The position numbers were made by a program, and so were the translations under genes. A model generated the notes under the pieces. The model made no database searches and was not told where the DNA came from. It saw only the letters and a list, made by a program, of their open reading frames with translations. From Viscum album (lineage: Eukaryota > Streptophyta > Magnoliopsida > Santalales > Viscaceae), in assembly GCA_963277665.1 (NCBI GenBank), contig OY728120.1, forward strand, positions 425,202,138 through 425,266,137: DNA of 64,000 bases, in the 5' to 3' direction. Below, piece by piece: positions 34,968-47,210 of the stretch. Numbering within the stretch: the first letter of the stretch is position 1; each line of letters begins with the position of its first letter.

Positions 34968-37653
34968 TACCGAGTAGGCATATTACTAACATGGGAGGAA
35001 TTTACATAGTACTTGTATGCATGCACACATCGCCAAGCCCGCAAATACTGAAATGTAAAAACACTAAATAAACAATGCATGCAAACCACTATAACCCAAA
35101 ACCATAGTACAATAGTGAAAGTGCTAGAAATTAAAATGGGCCATAATACAAGCCCACCAAAAGAAAGTTTGTAACCAAGTTCTTGAAACTCATCCACAGA
35201 AAATCCTACTTGAAAAGGAAAGGTACTGGGGCTACTGTATGAAGATGTAGGAACACCACGGTCTATCTAGTCTCACAAGGCTCTGTTTGGTCCTAGTCCT
35301 CCCTGAACTCTATCAAAAGGTCACCCATCTGCACAAGACACGATGTATATAAGAAAATCCTGTGCAGGGGTGAGTATAAAAATACTCATTAGGACACCCT
35401 GAAACCACAAATAAATACACAAGGGAAAGATACAATCAACTCTATACAAGTATATGTCTACAGAACATATAACAAGTATATCGAGAAATACTCAAACCAT
35501 ACCACACAGTCTAGGTTAAGTCACAAATACTACATACCGCCACTAGGGATTCAACTCAAAGATTCCATAAATCATTCATCTGGGAGAACACACTCTTAAG
35601 TCTGATCGCACTGATAATGTCCATACGAGAATTAATGTTCATCGGAAACCGTTATGATAGAGATACGATACACTAATAGATCTGAAAAGAGATATGATAC
35701 ATTAGATGAGGATCATATCTAGGGCCATGGGGCGATACCAACAACTCAATCTGGATTAACCTGCTAAGTATAGGATCAATGCTCGGTGAAGTTGGTCATG
35801 TCGATACTGAAGACTCTACCTAGGGCATAAAGAAGGAATAGAGGATCTGCTCCGGGCCTCTCAGGGGATTCCAACAATTCTATCCTAGAAGTCCTGCTGA
35901 ATGGATCATACTCATGTGAGTAGGAAATGATACAAAAAAATCTTCAAGGAATGATAAATAGAACAAACCCTAAAAAAATTAGTCCAAGATATGGCGTATG
36001 AGAGAATAAACCCATATAGAAAAGGAGGGTGCATGGTGAGTATTAGTAGTCACTCCCACTGTGTCCCTTGACCTCGGGTATTGCCCATGTAAATAGCCTA
36101 TGACGCTATAAATATATATGATTTAAAACCCACCATCGGTCTCATAAGGACTGTCTTGTTTCAAGGGTCCCAATTCTATAGACGTCTCATCAAATGGACA
36201 TACAGTTTGAAAGATATGGCCATTTTAGTGAAAAGGTCTGACACAGGTCCGGTCTGGGTCTGACCCAAAATGCCAGAACTGGTCTGACCTACTGGATGAC
36301 TTAACCTGGTCTAGTCGACCTGACCCTACCCAGTCCGCTAGGCCCGGTTCAGCCCGCCTGGACTGCTCCCCACCAGCCCACATGGCCCGCTCGCTTGGCT
36401 TGACTAGACTCCGGATCGACCCACCTGGCCTCCCGCTCAACCTGCCTGGCCTATCGCACCCCACAGCCTCTACGCATCTTGCGGTTCCCACGTGGTCCAC
36501 CACCTCCATTGGCCCACTTCAGCCTATGAGTCCCACGATTCCCATGTGGTCCCGCCGCCGCATCTATATGGCTTTGTCAGTTCTACATGCCGCACTGCCA
36601 CCTCCGGCCACTGTCGCCTCTAGTTGCCGCTCCACACTGCCACACACTGCTGAACTGCTACCACTTTGTCTCGATAGATCCATACTGGTGGTCCCTTCCA
36701 TGGACCACCTGGCCACCTCTAGTGCCAAAATTTCAAAATGATTGAAGATCCAGGTTTCTCGAGTCCTGGTATTCATAGATCCAGCCTCTGATATCAATTC
36801 TCCTCAAATATGGGGGTCCAATCATGCTCAAAGCCACCTGGAAACATTAATCTGTGGCCATGGGGTCCCAACGAATATGGACATGAAGAACATAGAGAGA
36901 AAAGAACAATAACACCCAAGGAACATACCTCAGCCTTTGTTTGTGTCAGCCTCAATTCGTTATCATTAGAAGGATGAACGAAGAGAAACAATTCCTTCTA
37001 ATTTAATCCTACCGATGACGTACATATCAATTCTCATTATTTTAATTGATCCACGTTCATCCTAGATTAAGAAAGAGATGGAAAATCATAAAAAAATATC
37101 CTACTTAGAGTTTGGATCGATCTTTGATGAAGAAAAATTGTGTTGTCATTGTTGACAAGGTCCTCCAACTCCATTGGTGCAACGATCCACGATCCGCTCG
37201 ATCCATCATCACCATTTTCCAAGAGGGTTCCTCACCACGCCTGAGAGGAATTCCAAGGTTATGGTGATAACCCTAAATTTCCTAAAAATTCTTATTTTAT
37301 AGAAAACGTCATCTTGTTGAATAAAAATATTTTTATTAAAATATTTTTATTCCCATTATGTCCAAAAACTACTTTTCAGAGCTAACCTATTCCAGTCGAT
37401 GTTAGGCCTTGCATGGGGTAAACTCCCTACTCTGAATGAAATGGTTCCCTCATATTTCTAATATGGGTACTCATTTAAAATTTATTCCATTTTTTTAGGA
37501 AAAACACTCGCTCGTGTTATTTAAAGTTTAATACTTTTCAAACATTTATTCTGGGGACACCGAGCTTCAGAATCTCATATCGTCTCATTTCTTGGTCTCA
37601 AAATAATTCCATATAATATTTAAAATAATACATGAAAAATATGGGACATTAGA
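34968..37653 (-). repeat. Right (5') LTR of the Tekay/Del-type element, remainder
   Basis: Continues the LTR cut at 24704. It is homologous to 17171-19800 and shares the same GC-rich core (about 36230-36720 against 18420-18850). Ends GGACATTAGA (family TTACA). Frames at 36225-36797 are composition artefacts. Confidence 0.9.
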
Positions 37654-37658
37654 CTTAG
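37654..37658. repeat. Target-site duplication CTTAG, right copy
   Basis: Identical to 17088-17092 and immediately outside the LTR end. Confidence 0.88.
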
Positions 37659-39041
37659 TTAGGAAATTTTAATTTGAAATAAGGAAACTCCATATAATCA
37701 AGTGATTTTTCAAGACCTGAAATTCTAAGCAAGACCACCTAAAATTCAAAATCACCATAAAACCCCTACGAGCTTAGTATCTAAATCTAGAAAGACCTTA
37801 CACCCTAGCTACAACACTAACCTACCATCCTTTTTTCAATTCCTTGGACTTCTTCTAGAAAATATATTTTGACAAGGATAATGAACAAACAAGAATAAAA
37901 ACATGAATAAGAAAAAGAATAAGCATAAACCAAGAGAATTACATGGTTCGGGCTTAATAATACTCCACAAAAGATACACTGTAACTTTTATTAAGGAAAG
38001 AGCATTTGAGTTATAAGGAATCCTATAATCTGAAACACTATATAGATTTAGATGAACTCCAACAACACCTACAATATAAATATGCCTTTATGATCCCTCT
38101 GTTGGGATGTCCCCCCATGGGAATGTACTCCAATATTATTCCTGGATAGATCTTTCAAATACACCCTTAATCAAATGATCCATCACCCCTATCTTAGATG
38201 TGCTCCACAACTAGAATTAGGTTCTACCAATTTCACCACTTAACAAACTTAGCGGTCATCCATTTGTTCGATCAAGGGGACCAAATGAACATCACCAACT
38301 TAACTAATCCTTTTAGTGAACATTACAATCTCCAAATTCTCTTCCACTTTCCCCACAACTCATTCCCACTTATGGAACTACATTCTTCCATATTTTTCAT
38401 TCCCATGCAAGTATTTCAGTCATCCTCTGCTTCTAGATTAATCTTCCACAAACCTTTAGATTAATTTGGAAACCATTAAAAAACCAAGGCTACTGCTATG
38501 CATGATTAGTTTAATCCTACATATCCTTTTATGCATATGGAAATCTCTAGATTTTTTTAACTTAATTTTAATTAAATAATTTAGTCAATTTTAGTGTTTT
38601 AAACCATTTTCTTAGTTCTGTAGTATTTTATTTATTTTTATAATTTTTAGTTAATTTCATATTAATTTTATTTATTACTATTATTATATGTTAATTTTAG
38701 TATAAATTTTAGTATTATTGTTTTTATAATTATTTTTATCAATTCAAGTTTTTATTAAATTTTATTTTTCTTCGTTTTATTGGATTATTTTATGTATAAA
38801 AATATTAGTATAATTTCATTAATCTAGAAAATAATATATATATATATATATATATAATTCTATATTATCATTATTATTATTTTTAACAATAAGATAATTT
38901 TAACTTTTAAATTTTGAATTTTGTTGCATATAAAACCCCGACACATGCTAGCCTTATTCTTTGAGTTATTCGCCTCCTTCTTTGTGCCATGGTGCTCATT
39001 ACGATCTCCATAATAGCATAACACCAGTTTGTGCATCCATA
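37659..39041. other. Unassigned sequence between two elements
   Basis: This was contiguous with 17092 before the chromovirus inserted. No coding motif; the 88-codon frame at 38198-38464 has no recognisable domain. Very AT-rich after 38540, with a TA microsatellite near 38834-38856. A 'gaattacatggttcgggc' block near 37950 resembles sequence seen in repeats of other plants, but I could not assign it. Confidence 0.4.
38834..38856. repeat. TA dinucleotide microsatellite
   Basis: Uninterrupted TA repeats of about 11 units in an AT-rich stretch. Confidence 0.9.
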
Positions 39042-39406
39042 TGTAATAAAGGGTGCATTAGATTAATTATAAATGTAACAAATTGTGAACTAATAAATTT
39101 TGGTCTATAATATTAATTAATTATTTGATGGAAATAAATCACTCATGTATTGGATCTCTTTGTCGATGGAGATCGTTGGTGTGGGTTTCTTTATTGCAGA
39201 ACCCACTATAAATTATAAGGCCCCTACAATCAGTGGATACTAGGAAAAATATACTATATAAGACTCATGTACATAATGTATAAGAAATTTGTTTTTTGAT
39301 TCCTCAATTTTCTACATTTTCTTACTATGGTTAGAGGTAAGTAACAAATTATTTTCATTAAACAAATTAACTGATTCAAGAATAATTTTTTATTTAATTT
39401 ATAACA
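39042..39406 (+). repeat. 5' LTR of the old copia
   Basis: 365 bp from TGTAATAAAGGG to TTTATAACA. Matches 55014-55372 and 55377-55740, sharing blocks such as 'taatattaattaatta', 'gtgggtttctt' and 'gattcctcaattttt'. Confidence 0.8.
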
Positions 39407-39408
39407 TT

Positions 39409-39421
39409 TGATAAAAGATCC
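39409..39421 (+). other. Decayed primer binding site of the old copia
   Basis: TGATAAAAGATCC matches TGGTATCAGAGCC at 9 of 13 positions and lies two bases after the LTR end, as in the intact Angela-type element. Confidence 0.6.
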
Positions 39422-40600
39422 ATATATACCTCTACCTTTTAATAAAATTAAATACACTCCCTTTTGAATAAAAATATTCTATAATTCAAGACTTATAAAT
39501 GATTCATTAATTGTTACCATCATCTTCTTCTTTTCTTCATCTTTAGATACTCAGTTTTGAATACAATCATGTTCAACCTTCATTTTCTATGTAAATCGAA
39601 TGATTTAGAAATATAATATATAAATTTTATTATTTTATTAATGTTAAGGACTCATGTGAACTTTAAAAAAACTTGCATAATTTTAAATTCATATATTAAA
39701 TGGAAAACTATGATCTTAGAAATTCGGTTTCATTTTTTAAATATAATAAAATTTACTATATTCATTTACTATATGGGTTCACAACATTATTTTTATTATG
39801 GTGTATAATTATTTAAATTATTCATTATTGATTGCATCCATTTATTTTCAACATTTATTAATTATGGTAAAAACTTAAATGGATTTGTGAAATTAAAAAC
39901 AACAGGGGATACACTTATAGAAATACTTAGTGATTGAAGATATTTATTACATATATTTAATTCTACATTTCAATAAATATTTGATTATATTTTTTATAAA
40001 TTTTATTTAAATTAGGTTTTACCACAACATTCCTAATAATTAAAATATACATATTCATTTAAATCACATTAAATAATATATGCACTTATTTCAATTATTA
40101 GTAACTAAATATATTTATTATATATATTTAATTTTCATTCAATAAAATAATTATTTTACTATTTTTTATAAACATTATCAATATTAGGTTTTTTATAACA
40201 TTTTCAGTTAAATAAAATTAACATATATATTAAATAAAATTAAATAATATATATGGAAAATATAATAAATTTTATCCCTTGGGAAATTTTATTATATTTC
40301 CACTAGATGAGATATAAAATTTAATTTCATAATTTCTCATAGGGATTATGAATAATAATTTTATATTTTATCATGTTGTTTATTGAATTATCAAGTTATA
40401 ATTCATTATTTTATGAAATAAATTTTAATTGATAAATATTATTTGATTTTATGAATCTATAAAATTTAAAATTTCATCAACATGCAATTTTATATATTTT
40501 AAACTCATGTGAAAATTATTTACATTGTAAATTATATGATTTGGAGTTATAAGCATGTATTTAATTTATAGTTATACCATGATATTTTTCTAATATTCAC
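39422..40600 (+). other. AT-rich leader of the old copia
   Basis: No coding motif; strongly AT-rich with long T and A runs. It lies between PBS and gag, so it is the untranslated leader or decayed sequence. Confidence 0.5.
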
Positions 40601-41210
40601 TTTGACATTCCTGAATTAAAGGGTGAGAATTATATAATTTGGAAGGAGAGAATTCTTTTTCATATGAGATGGATGGATATTGATTATTTTATTTGGAAAG
40701 AAGATCCATCTACAGTTAATAATGACAACCTAGTTGATGATATAACTTTATACGTATATTGGGAGTGGTCAAACCATCTCAGTATAATTTTTATTAAAAA
40801 TAAATTATATGCCAACATTCATGGTTTATTTAATGAGCCTAATAATTTTCATGACTTATTAAAATCTATAGATGACCAGTTCATCTCTTCAGATAAAGCA
40901 CTAAAAATCACATTAATCATAAAGTTCTCATCTATGAGACTCACCACTATGAAAGTTGTGAATGATCACATTAAGTGGATAAGGTATATAACAGCTCAAC
41001 TTAAGAATATTGAGGTTGATATATCTGATTTATTTTTGATTCATTATATTCTCAATACTATTCCATGTCAATATGGTCCATTAAAAATATTTTATAACAT
41101 GCGTAAGGATAAATGATGAACTAATGAATTAATGACCATGTGTGTTCAAGAGGAGTAAAGGCTTGTGGAAAAGTTAAGAGAAACTAATATGTTTAAAATT
41201 CACTAGAAAC
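40601..41210 (+). pseudogene. Old copia gag (UBN2-type)
   Basis: The open stretch 40664-41116 (150 codons) and flanks read PELKGENYIIWKERILFH, MRWMDIDYFIWKEDP, LYVYWEWSNHLSIIFIKN, LLKSIDDQFISSDKALKITL, IKFSSMRLTTMKVVNDHI, and FLIHYILNTIPCQYGPLKI. This is a full UBN2 gag domain of a copia family with the W-K-E-ILLHLGWMDIDY signature. Homology starts upstream of the first ATG of the open stretch, so the true start has decayed. It stops at 41115 before the linker to the zinc knuckle. Confidence 0.88.
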
Positions 41211-41279
41211 ATAAGTCTTATAAAGTTTGAGTCAATGAGAATGGGAAATATAAATCTCTACCCCAACTTAATATTAATA

Positions 41280-41889
41280 AGGAACTCATTTGTGCATTCT
41301 ATAAAACAAAAGGATGTGCAAACAAAAGTTGTCCTAAATTTCATAAATGGCTTAAAAATAAATGCATTTCAATATCTTGGGTTTTTTATGAATCAAATAT
41401 AATTGATTCACTTTATAACACTTAATTTATTGATTCTGGTTTTACAATCTATATTTTGAATACATTATAGGGTATGAAAAACCTAAGGAAACCGGTAGGA
41501 ATTGAGATTATAATCTATTAAGGAGACAAGATGCACTCACATGTGGAATCCATGGGGTTATGCATTCTAGTATTGATCACTATGTTTACATTGTATTTAT
41601 AAATGAACTTTATATTCCATGATTCTCTAGGAAATTGATTTTAGTATCCAAACATGTACTGTTGGGTTTTATATTCAGTTTTTGTGAAACTAATTTTTCA
41701 TCAATATATGGAAATGACATAATTTTATGTGGTACATTAAAGGATGGTATTTTCTTCATTGATTTTCAAAGTAATATTGATAATGATAACATATATGTTC
41801 ATAATAAGTTTAAAAGAAGAGTTAAATTTTAAAATTATTTTATGTTATGACACTGATGATTAGGTCATATATCCAAAGAATGGATTAGA
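41280..41889 (+). pseudogene. Old copia zinc knuckle, protease and start of integrase
   Basis: A decayed zinc knuckle (C-A-F-Y-K...C-x4-SCPKFHKWL) at about 41294-41360, then FIDSGFTIYIL (protease active site, family 'IDSGATTHV') near 41430, then further protease blocks. The gag-pre-integrase finger ends with a G-x-I-S-K-E-W-I-R equivalent at 41860-41889. The gypsy inserted right after this point; integrase resumes at 52301 in frame once one target copy is removed. Confidence 0.75.
41885..41889. repeat. Target-site duplication TTAGA, left copy
   Basis: TTAGA before the gypsy LTR; the sequence after the right LTR is TTAAA (52301-52305), one difference. Confidence 0.7.
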
Positions 41890-44800
41890 TGTCACGACCC
41901 TTCCTCGGGGCTCGTGCCGTGACTACCCCAAGCCCACCTTCCATAGGCCAGGGGCTGGCGACTAGCACCAAAGGCGTAAATCCTGATAACAGGGAAGACA
42001 TTGCCTTTATAAAAGTAAACAAAACACCACAGAGTACAAGCGGAAGTAAAACACTAAGTACAAAAGAAAGTGCTGAAAAGTAAATGGGCCAGAATACAAA
42101 CCCAACTGAAAGTATAGCTACAACTCAACGAAAGTACAACAGAGAAAGACAAACAGCTGGAAGAAAGGAAGCAGCTCCTAGGTCATCCTCCTCGAATCCT
42201 ACCTGTAGGGTAGGTACAGATGACGCAGCTCCTAGATCGTCCACCACGGATCCTACTTGAAGGGTAGGTATAGATAGATTCCACAACGCTCTCGCCCGTC
42301 AACCTCCTCCGAGTACTGACTCGTCGTGTAATCCACCTCCGGGTACCGTCCAGTCCTCGAACACTCGGCCTCCGTCAGCACTGCCCTTCATCTGCAACCA
42401 ACACAACGAGGTGCGGGCATAGCCCGTGCAGGGGTGAGTATAACGATACTCAGTAGGGACCCCGAGACCCTCAAGGTATCACTAAAAACCAACAAGGATA
42501 ACCACAAAGAAGATCTCAACGGATAAACTCTACTTAGGTATATGCCCATGCATATACCTAAGTTATCAAGTAACCCATCTCAATCATGAGGAAAACACTA
42601 AGATCATGAAATCAACGGATAACCACTACCCAGGTATATGCCCATACATATACCTAAGTTATCAAGTGACCCATATCAATCATGAGGTAAACACAAAGGT
42701 CAAAAGTCTCATCTCAAACCAGGATTTTCATTATCAAAACCGTAACTGCTAAAGAGCTCCGTCTCTGGAGTGTACAGTGGTCCTGTCACGACTTCGAGGT
42801 ACTGCTCACAAACCTAATACTGCTGAGGTACTCCTCCTGTCGAGTACCGCGGGTCAGCCACCCAAACACAGTAGTGCTTCCCACCGGGGTATGTCACCCA
42901 AACACAGTAGTGCACACCCCCTAGTAGCCTGCTGAGGTACTCACCGGACGAGTACCACGGGTCTGCACTGTCAGACAGGTAGTGCTCCGTCCGCCATGGG
43001 TCTGCACCTCACAAAGTAGTGCTCTATCCACTGGGCTAGTCGACTCACTCCAAGTCGAGCCGGTCAAGCAGTCTTCAGGTCTCAGTCAGCTACACGGTCT
43101 CCGTACTCCACACGCTCGTCTCCAGGAGGGTCTGCTCCACGAGCTACAGGTCAATACTCCAAGTATCTCAAAGTCCCACGAAGAAGTATCTCAAAGGACC
43201 GCCTCGTCATAGGGGTCTCAACGCAATAGATGGCGCGGCAATCGGACGCCCGGTCTGTGAGTTATTAGCTTTTTCGTCCCAGGGGCCCAGTTGGTTTGGC
43301 ATGCGAACCAACCTGGCCATATCTCAACTGTACCCTGAACTCTCATAGGGTATACTCAAAGGGACCATTTCTCAACGTGATCACCAACGCCGCTGACGGT
43401 TCGTCAAATGGACGTCCGGTCTGAAAGATATCAGCTTTCCTGTTCCAAGGGCCCGGTTGGATTTTGGGTGCAATCCAACTCGGCCACTATCCAACAGCAA
43501 CCAAAACTCGGGAGAAGTATGCCAAAAGTTCCATCTCAACAAGAGGAAAACAACGAGACAGACGGCGCGTCAATCGGACACCCGGTCTGTGAGTTATTGA
43601 CTTTTTCGTTCTAGGGGCCCGGTTGGTTTCGTGAACGAACCAACCTGACCACACTCCGACGGAATCCAAACCTTGAGCGGAGTAAGCCAAAAGATCCTTC
43701 TCACTTATAGGAATCCATCAAAGTCGACGGCACGTCAATCGGACGTCCGGAGCTCAAGATATAAGTGTTTCCGCTCCGAGGGCCTGGTTGGTTCCATATC
43801 CGAACCAACCCGGCCGAACCCAAAGTATTCCGAAACCTTGAGTGCGATATACCGAAACGACCGTCTCGTTCCAAGGATCGCTACACAACTGACGGTGCGT
43901 CGATCGAAGATCCTTATCCCAATTTATGGGAAAAATACCGAAGACGGTCCGAAAACGGGGGTTTCGGGCCCGGACCGACCCGGCCCGAGACCCCCCGGTC
44001 GGCCCGAACTGGACCGACCCGCCCCGGGTCCGGGTCGGCTCGGCCCGGCGCGGCTTGGCCCAGCCGGCACGGCCCGGCCTGGTGGACCGGCCAGGCGGCC
44101 GGCCTGGCCTGGGCACAGCGCGCCCAGCGTGCTGGCCAGCTCGACCTTTGACCGAGCCGTTGGCAGGGGGGGGGGCACCTGCCCCCCTTGTGTAACCGCG
44201 GCCCCCCTCCCAAATTAAGGGGGCTGTTTTGTAGAGTTGGCTGGGGGAATTAATTCCCCCGGCTCCCCTTCGTCCGGCCGGCCTGCACCGGCCGACCGGT
44301 TCTGCCGACAAGGACCGGCGACGGCCGGTCCTTCCTCCATCGCCGACACCAGCAGCCCAGAACCGGCCGCCGGTCACCCTGCTTCGCCGCGGCCCGGAAC
44401 CGGCCGCAGCTTGGTTCTTTTGACGCGGTGTGACGGCACCGCACCCCACCGCCGCGACCCCGCTCCGGCCGCAGTGTCTTCGGTTTTCTTTGACGCGGCG
44501 CGACGGCATCGCGTCCTTGTTCATCTTCACGGTGCGGCGCGACGGCGTCACGTATTACTTGCCGTGCGATTCCCGCGTGGTGCGACGACACCATGCCATT
44601 CCGTCCCAAACACAAAGAATCAAACATTGATAAAGGAGGAGGGTCGACCGTGTTTGTGCGGTCTGACCCCCTCTCGTTAAATGATAACATTTAGTCGTAT
44701 ATCCACGAAGATCGACAAACCATAATCATGAATGGAAATAATTAAAATAAATAAATCCCCTACCTCGAGCGTGGCTTGAACGAGGTTACCGTCGTGGAGA

Positions 44801-45668
44801 AAAAGACGTCGCGTCGCGGGTCGGTGTCGCGGAAGAGGATTCATAGACGAAGACGGAGATTGTCCAAGGTGGAACGGCGTCTCCCTTCCTTTATCGTGGG
44901 AAGAAGAATGAGGGATGGCACATCGTCGTCCTTCGGAAGAAAGACGTGATGACGTTCTTCGTCGGAGACCGATTCGTTCTTCACGTTCTTCGTCGTTGAA
45001 GAATATGTTCTTCAAGCCTCCAAAATCCTCCCAACGCGACAAGACTCTAACCAAAAATAAAATAAGCCCAAGTCTTATTTTATTAACACAAGATAAGAAA
45101 ATGAATTTCAAATGTTTGAATTAATTCCACTTAATTAATTCAATCCAAGTTGTCAACATTAAAGGGGTGAGTTGAGGGAGTTAGAAATTTGAAGGGGTGG
45201 GGTTCGTGTGGGCCCCACCTCACCTTAAATCCCCTCATGGGTGGTTAAATCCAAGTGGGTCCCACCCCTAACTCCCTTACATAGATTAAAACCACTTAAG
45301 AGAGGGTCAAGTGTTGTAACATAACACTTAATCTACTTAAGAAGAAAATAAAAATTGTAGATAAGTTATAAATTAAACTTCCAAAATTTTTATCATCTTC
45401 TCTCAGGTAAACGCAACTCCGGAAATGGAGTTCTTAAGCAATTACCAGTGCTACGGTTCCATCGGTGCCCTCGGAATTTGATTCCGAGCACCGGTTCAAA
45501 AGATAGAAATTCCCGCTCGTTCATTCACTGAACGTACCCGAGCCAAACTTCAGAAAATGATTCTGGGCACACCGGGCCTCGGAATCAGGTGCCGTCAGAA
45601 ACTACGTTCTTGTAAAATTCCAAAGAATATTAAGAAAAAAATTTTCTTGAAATTTCCAGGTCTTTACA
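41890..45668 (-). repeat. Left (3') LTR of the reduced gypsy
   Basis: 3779 bp from TGTCACGACCC to TCTTTACA. It includes a repeated pair of segments around 'cccatgcatatacctaagtt' (42548 and 42648), the 165-bp array, a strongly GC-rich block (about 43960-44600), and an AT-rich end. The long frames in the GC block (for example 265 codons, minus, 43754-44551) are composition artefacts. Confidence 0.93.
43229..44010. repeat. Five-copy array of 165-166 bp units, left LTR
   Basis: Units start at 43229, 43395, 43561, 43726 and 43891 (steps 166, 166, 165, 165) with a GACGG-NCGTCAATCGGACG-like start. Each then has CCGGTCTGTGAGTTAT- or CCGGTCTGAAAGATAT-like sequence and, 55-60 bp in, a GGGCCCGGTTGGTT...AACCAACC hairpin-like core. 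The fifth unit is partial and passes into the GC-rich block. Confidence 0.88.
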
Positions 45669-45683
45669 TTACTCCCACCTCAG
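45669..45683 (-). other. Polypurine tract of the reduced gypsy
   Basis: The minus strand reads GAGGTGGGAGTAA directly before the LTR start TGTAAAGACC. Same place and form as at 19801. Confidence 0.8.
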
Positions 45684-45769
45684 GGCTTTACGTCCCCGTA
45701 AAGCTTCAACACAAACTAGGGTCACAAAAGCGGTATTGAGCACGCACCTGAGCCTTCCGTTCCATGTGC

Positions 45770-46160
45770 TTACCTAGAGGTTCCATACTGCCAAAGAAAG
45801 CTCACCCGAGGAATCGACCGTCCTCGTAGGATCCGCTCATGTCGATCCTCGATCCCTAATGGAACCTCCGTGGAAGTAACCCCATCTCCATCGTCCTGCT
45901 CCTCATGGTCGATGATACGCGAAGGGTCGAGCACGTATCTCCTCAGTTGAGATACGTGGAAGTCGTCGTGCACCTGGTGCAACTGCGGTGGATGGGTCAA
46001 GTGGCAAACCACCTCGCCTACCCAGCTGAGGACCTAGAAAGGTCCATTGAACCTCGGAGATAACTTGCTGCCTTGGCCACATCTCCGTAAACCTCATCGA
46101 GGTGAGACCCATAAAAGGACATTATCGTTATCCTCGAACTCTAGAGGTCTCCAACTTCTG
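45770..46160 (-). pseudogene. Integrase C-terminus and chromodomain start, first copy
   Basis: Frame 46012-45770 reads THPPQLHQVHDDFHVSQLRRYV, DPSRIIDHEEQDDG, PLGIEDRHERILRGRSIPRV and LWQYGTSR, equivalent to the family's 'VHDVFHVSMLRKY-PDPSHV...ILDR--R-LR-K-IP-VKV-W' that leads into the chromodomain. Region 46020-46160 is the upstream part of the same domain. Upstream of this, at about 46185, the sequence jumps to protease without any RT or RNase H, marking a deletion. Confidence 0.8.
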
Positions 46161-46189
46161 TTAGAACTGAAACTCAAATAACTGCTGCC

Positions 46190-46800
46190 ACGAGGGTATG
46201 GTTGACCGACTCAAGTGTGATTGGTCGCACCCTCCTGTGAAAGAGTTTATCCTGTGCTGCCTGGGGTTTCCTTTTTTCCGACCAAGGAAAACCCATCCCG
46301 ACGTTTGCCTAAAACCGTCAATTTGAGTATGAAAAGTTATTGCCCATTCCATCCTCAAACTAACATCATAAGGCCTCGACGCTGCCACAAAGAGATTCCA
46401 ACCGGAACTCTCACCTCGAGGGTCTGACCACACCATCGGCATAAGTGTGATTATCGAGTCTCCTCCCAAGGTATCTCCAGATGTGAGGGTCAAGTCCACG
46501 GCTTACCGGAAACTCTAGGTCTGGAACAAGATTTGTGAAAGCAAGGAATGATTCATATCGACGTCTGTTACTAAAACAGCTAGTAGTGGACATAGACTAT
46601 CCCTTGAATCATTTTTTTAGAGCCATTGGGTCACACTCCTTAACCGCATGCAGCCGCACTCTTCCTCCGCCCTCCAGCTCCCTGATCCTGGCGGGGATAA
46701 CTAAGGCGGGTGGTTATAGCATGTTAAGATGTACACCACCTCATACTGCTCTCCAAGGTCTGCCTCCACGTCTGCTACTTCTCAGACTCATCTCTCCTTA
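46190..46800 (-). pseudogene. Protease region, first copy
   Basis: Minus-strand pieces include SFLAFTNLVPDLEFPVSRGLDP (46593-46530), a H-T-Y-ADGVVRP segment at 46440, and a VRVPVGISLWQ-like segment. Homologous to the protease region of the element at 17093 (22760-23100) and to a second copy at about 46970-47210. The catalytic D-S-G is not readable. The left end (46200-46290) matches the protease-RT spacer of the relative ('ggtttccttttt'). Confidence 0.6.
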
Positions 46801-46839
46801 AAGCTTCCTCTTCTTTAAACATTTAACACGCTTGAGTCT

Positions 46840-47210
46840 CTAAGACTGGAGCGGGTTTCCTGTTTCTTACTACACCGTGCAGTATTCATCCGATCCTGGA
46901 TGATCTGCACCTTCTTTGCCTATGATCTGAAGAGCTGCCAAAATTTCTCCTTTGCCGAAAAGAGAAACTCGATCTCATCCCCTAGATGAACCACGCCCAT
47001 TGCCTAATACAGTCAATCCTGACATGAATGATGTATTCATGCCATGGATGACGTCGTAAGGCCTCGACGTAACTACCAAGAGATCCAACTGTCACTCTCG
47101 CCTCCAAGGGTCGAGTCACACTATCGGCATCAGTGTGAGGTCACTGGGTCTCCTCTTGTAGAAATCTCGAAAGTGAGGGTCAAGTCAACAGTTTTAACCG
47201 GGACCACTCA
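46840..47210 (-). pseudogene. Second integrase fragment and second protease copy
   Basis: 46880-46925 ('gcagtattcatccgatcctg' and following) matches the integrase region at 20325-20355 of the relative. From about 46950 it changes to protease sequence, and 47052-47210 repeats 46367-46515 with divergence (both 'aaggcctcgacg', then 'catcggcat' and 'gagggtcaagtc'). The interior thus holds the integrase-to-protease deletion join twice, with different breakpoints. Confidence 0.65.

Larger units (their letters stand above)
17093..37653 (-). mobile_element. Tekay/Del-type chromovirus (gypsy), split by an Angela-type copia
   Basis: Full element in minus orientation: right LTR (24628-24704 plus 34968-37653), PBS 24609-24624, gag, protease, RT, RNase H, integrase with chromodomain, PPT at 19801, left LTR 17093-19800, bounded by CTTAG duplications. 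The internal region is 4.8 kb and the LTRs are about 2.7 kb, in the range of this lineage. All genes are broken by stops. The 10.26-kb copia at 24705-34962 sits 77 bp inside the right LTR and is the later insertion. Confidence 0.9.

Noticed and set aside
43914..44213. Bacterial-type or transferred DNA because of high GC
   Set aside because: The block is an integral, twice-repeated part of a plant LTR and grades into related but eroded sequence in other LTRs of the window.
43754..44551. 265-codon open frame on the minus strand and several overlapping frames of 80-180 codons on both strands (43673-44690, 50450-51326)
   Set aside because: They lie in the GC-rich LTR block, where few stop codons are expected in any frame. 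The same DNA is open in several frames at once, the translations are low-complexity G/P/R/A, and no start context or domain supports them.
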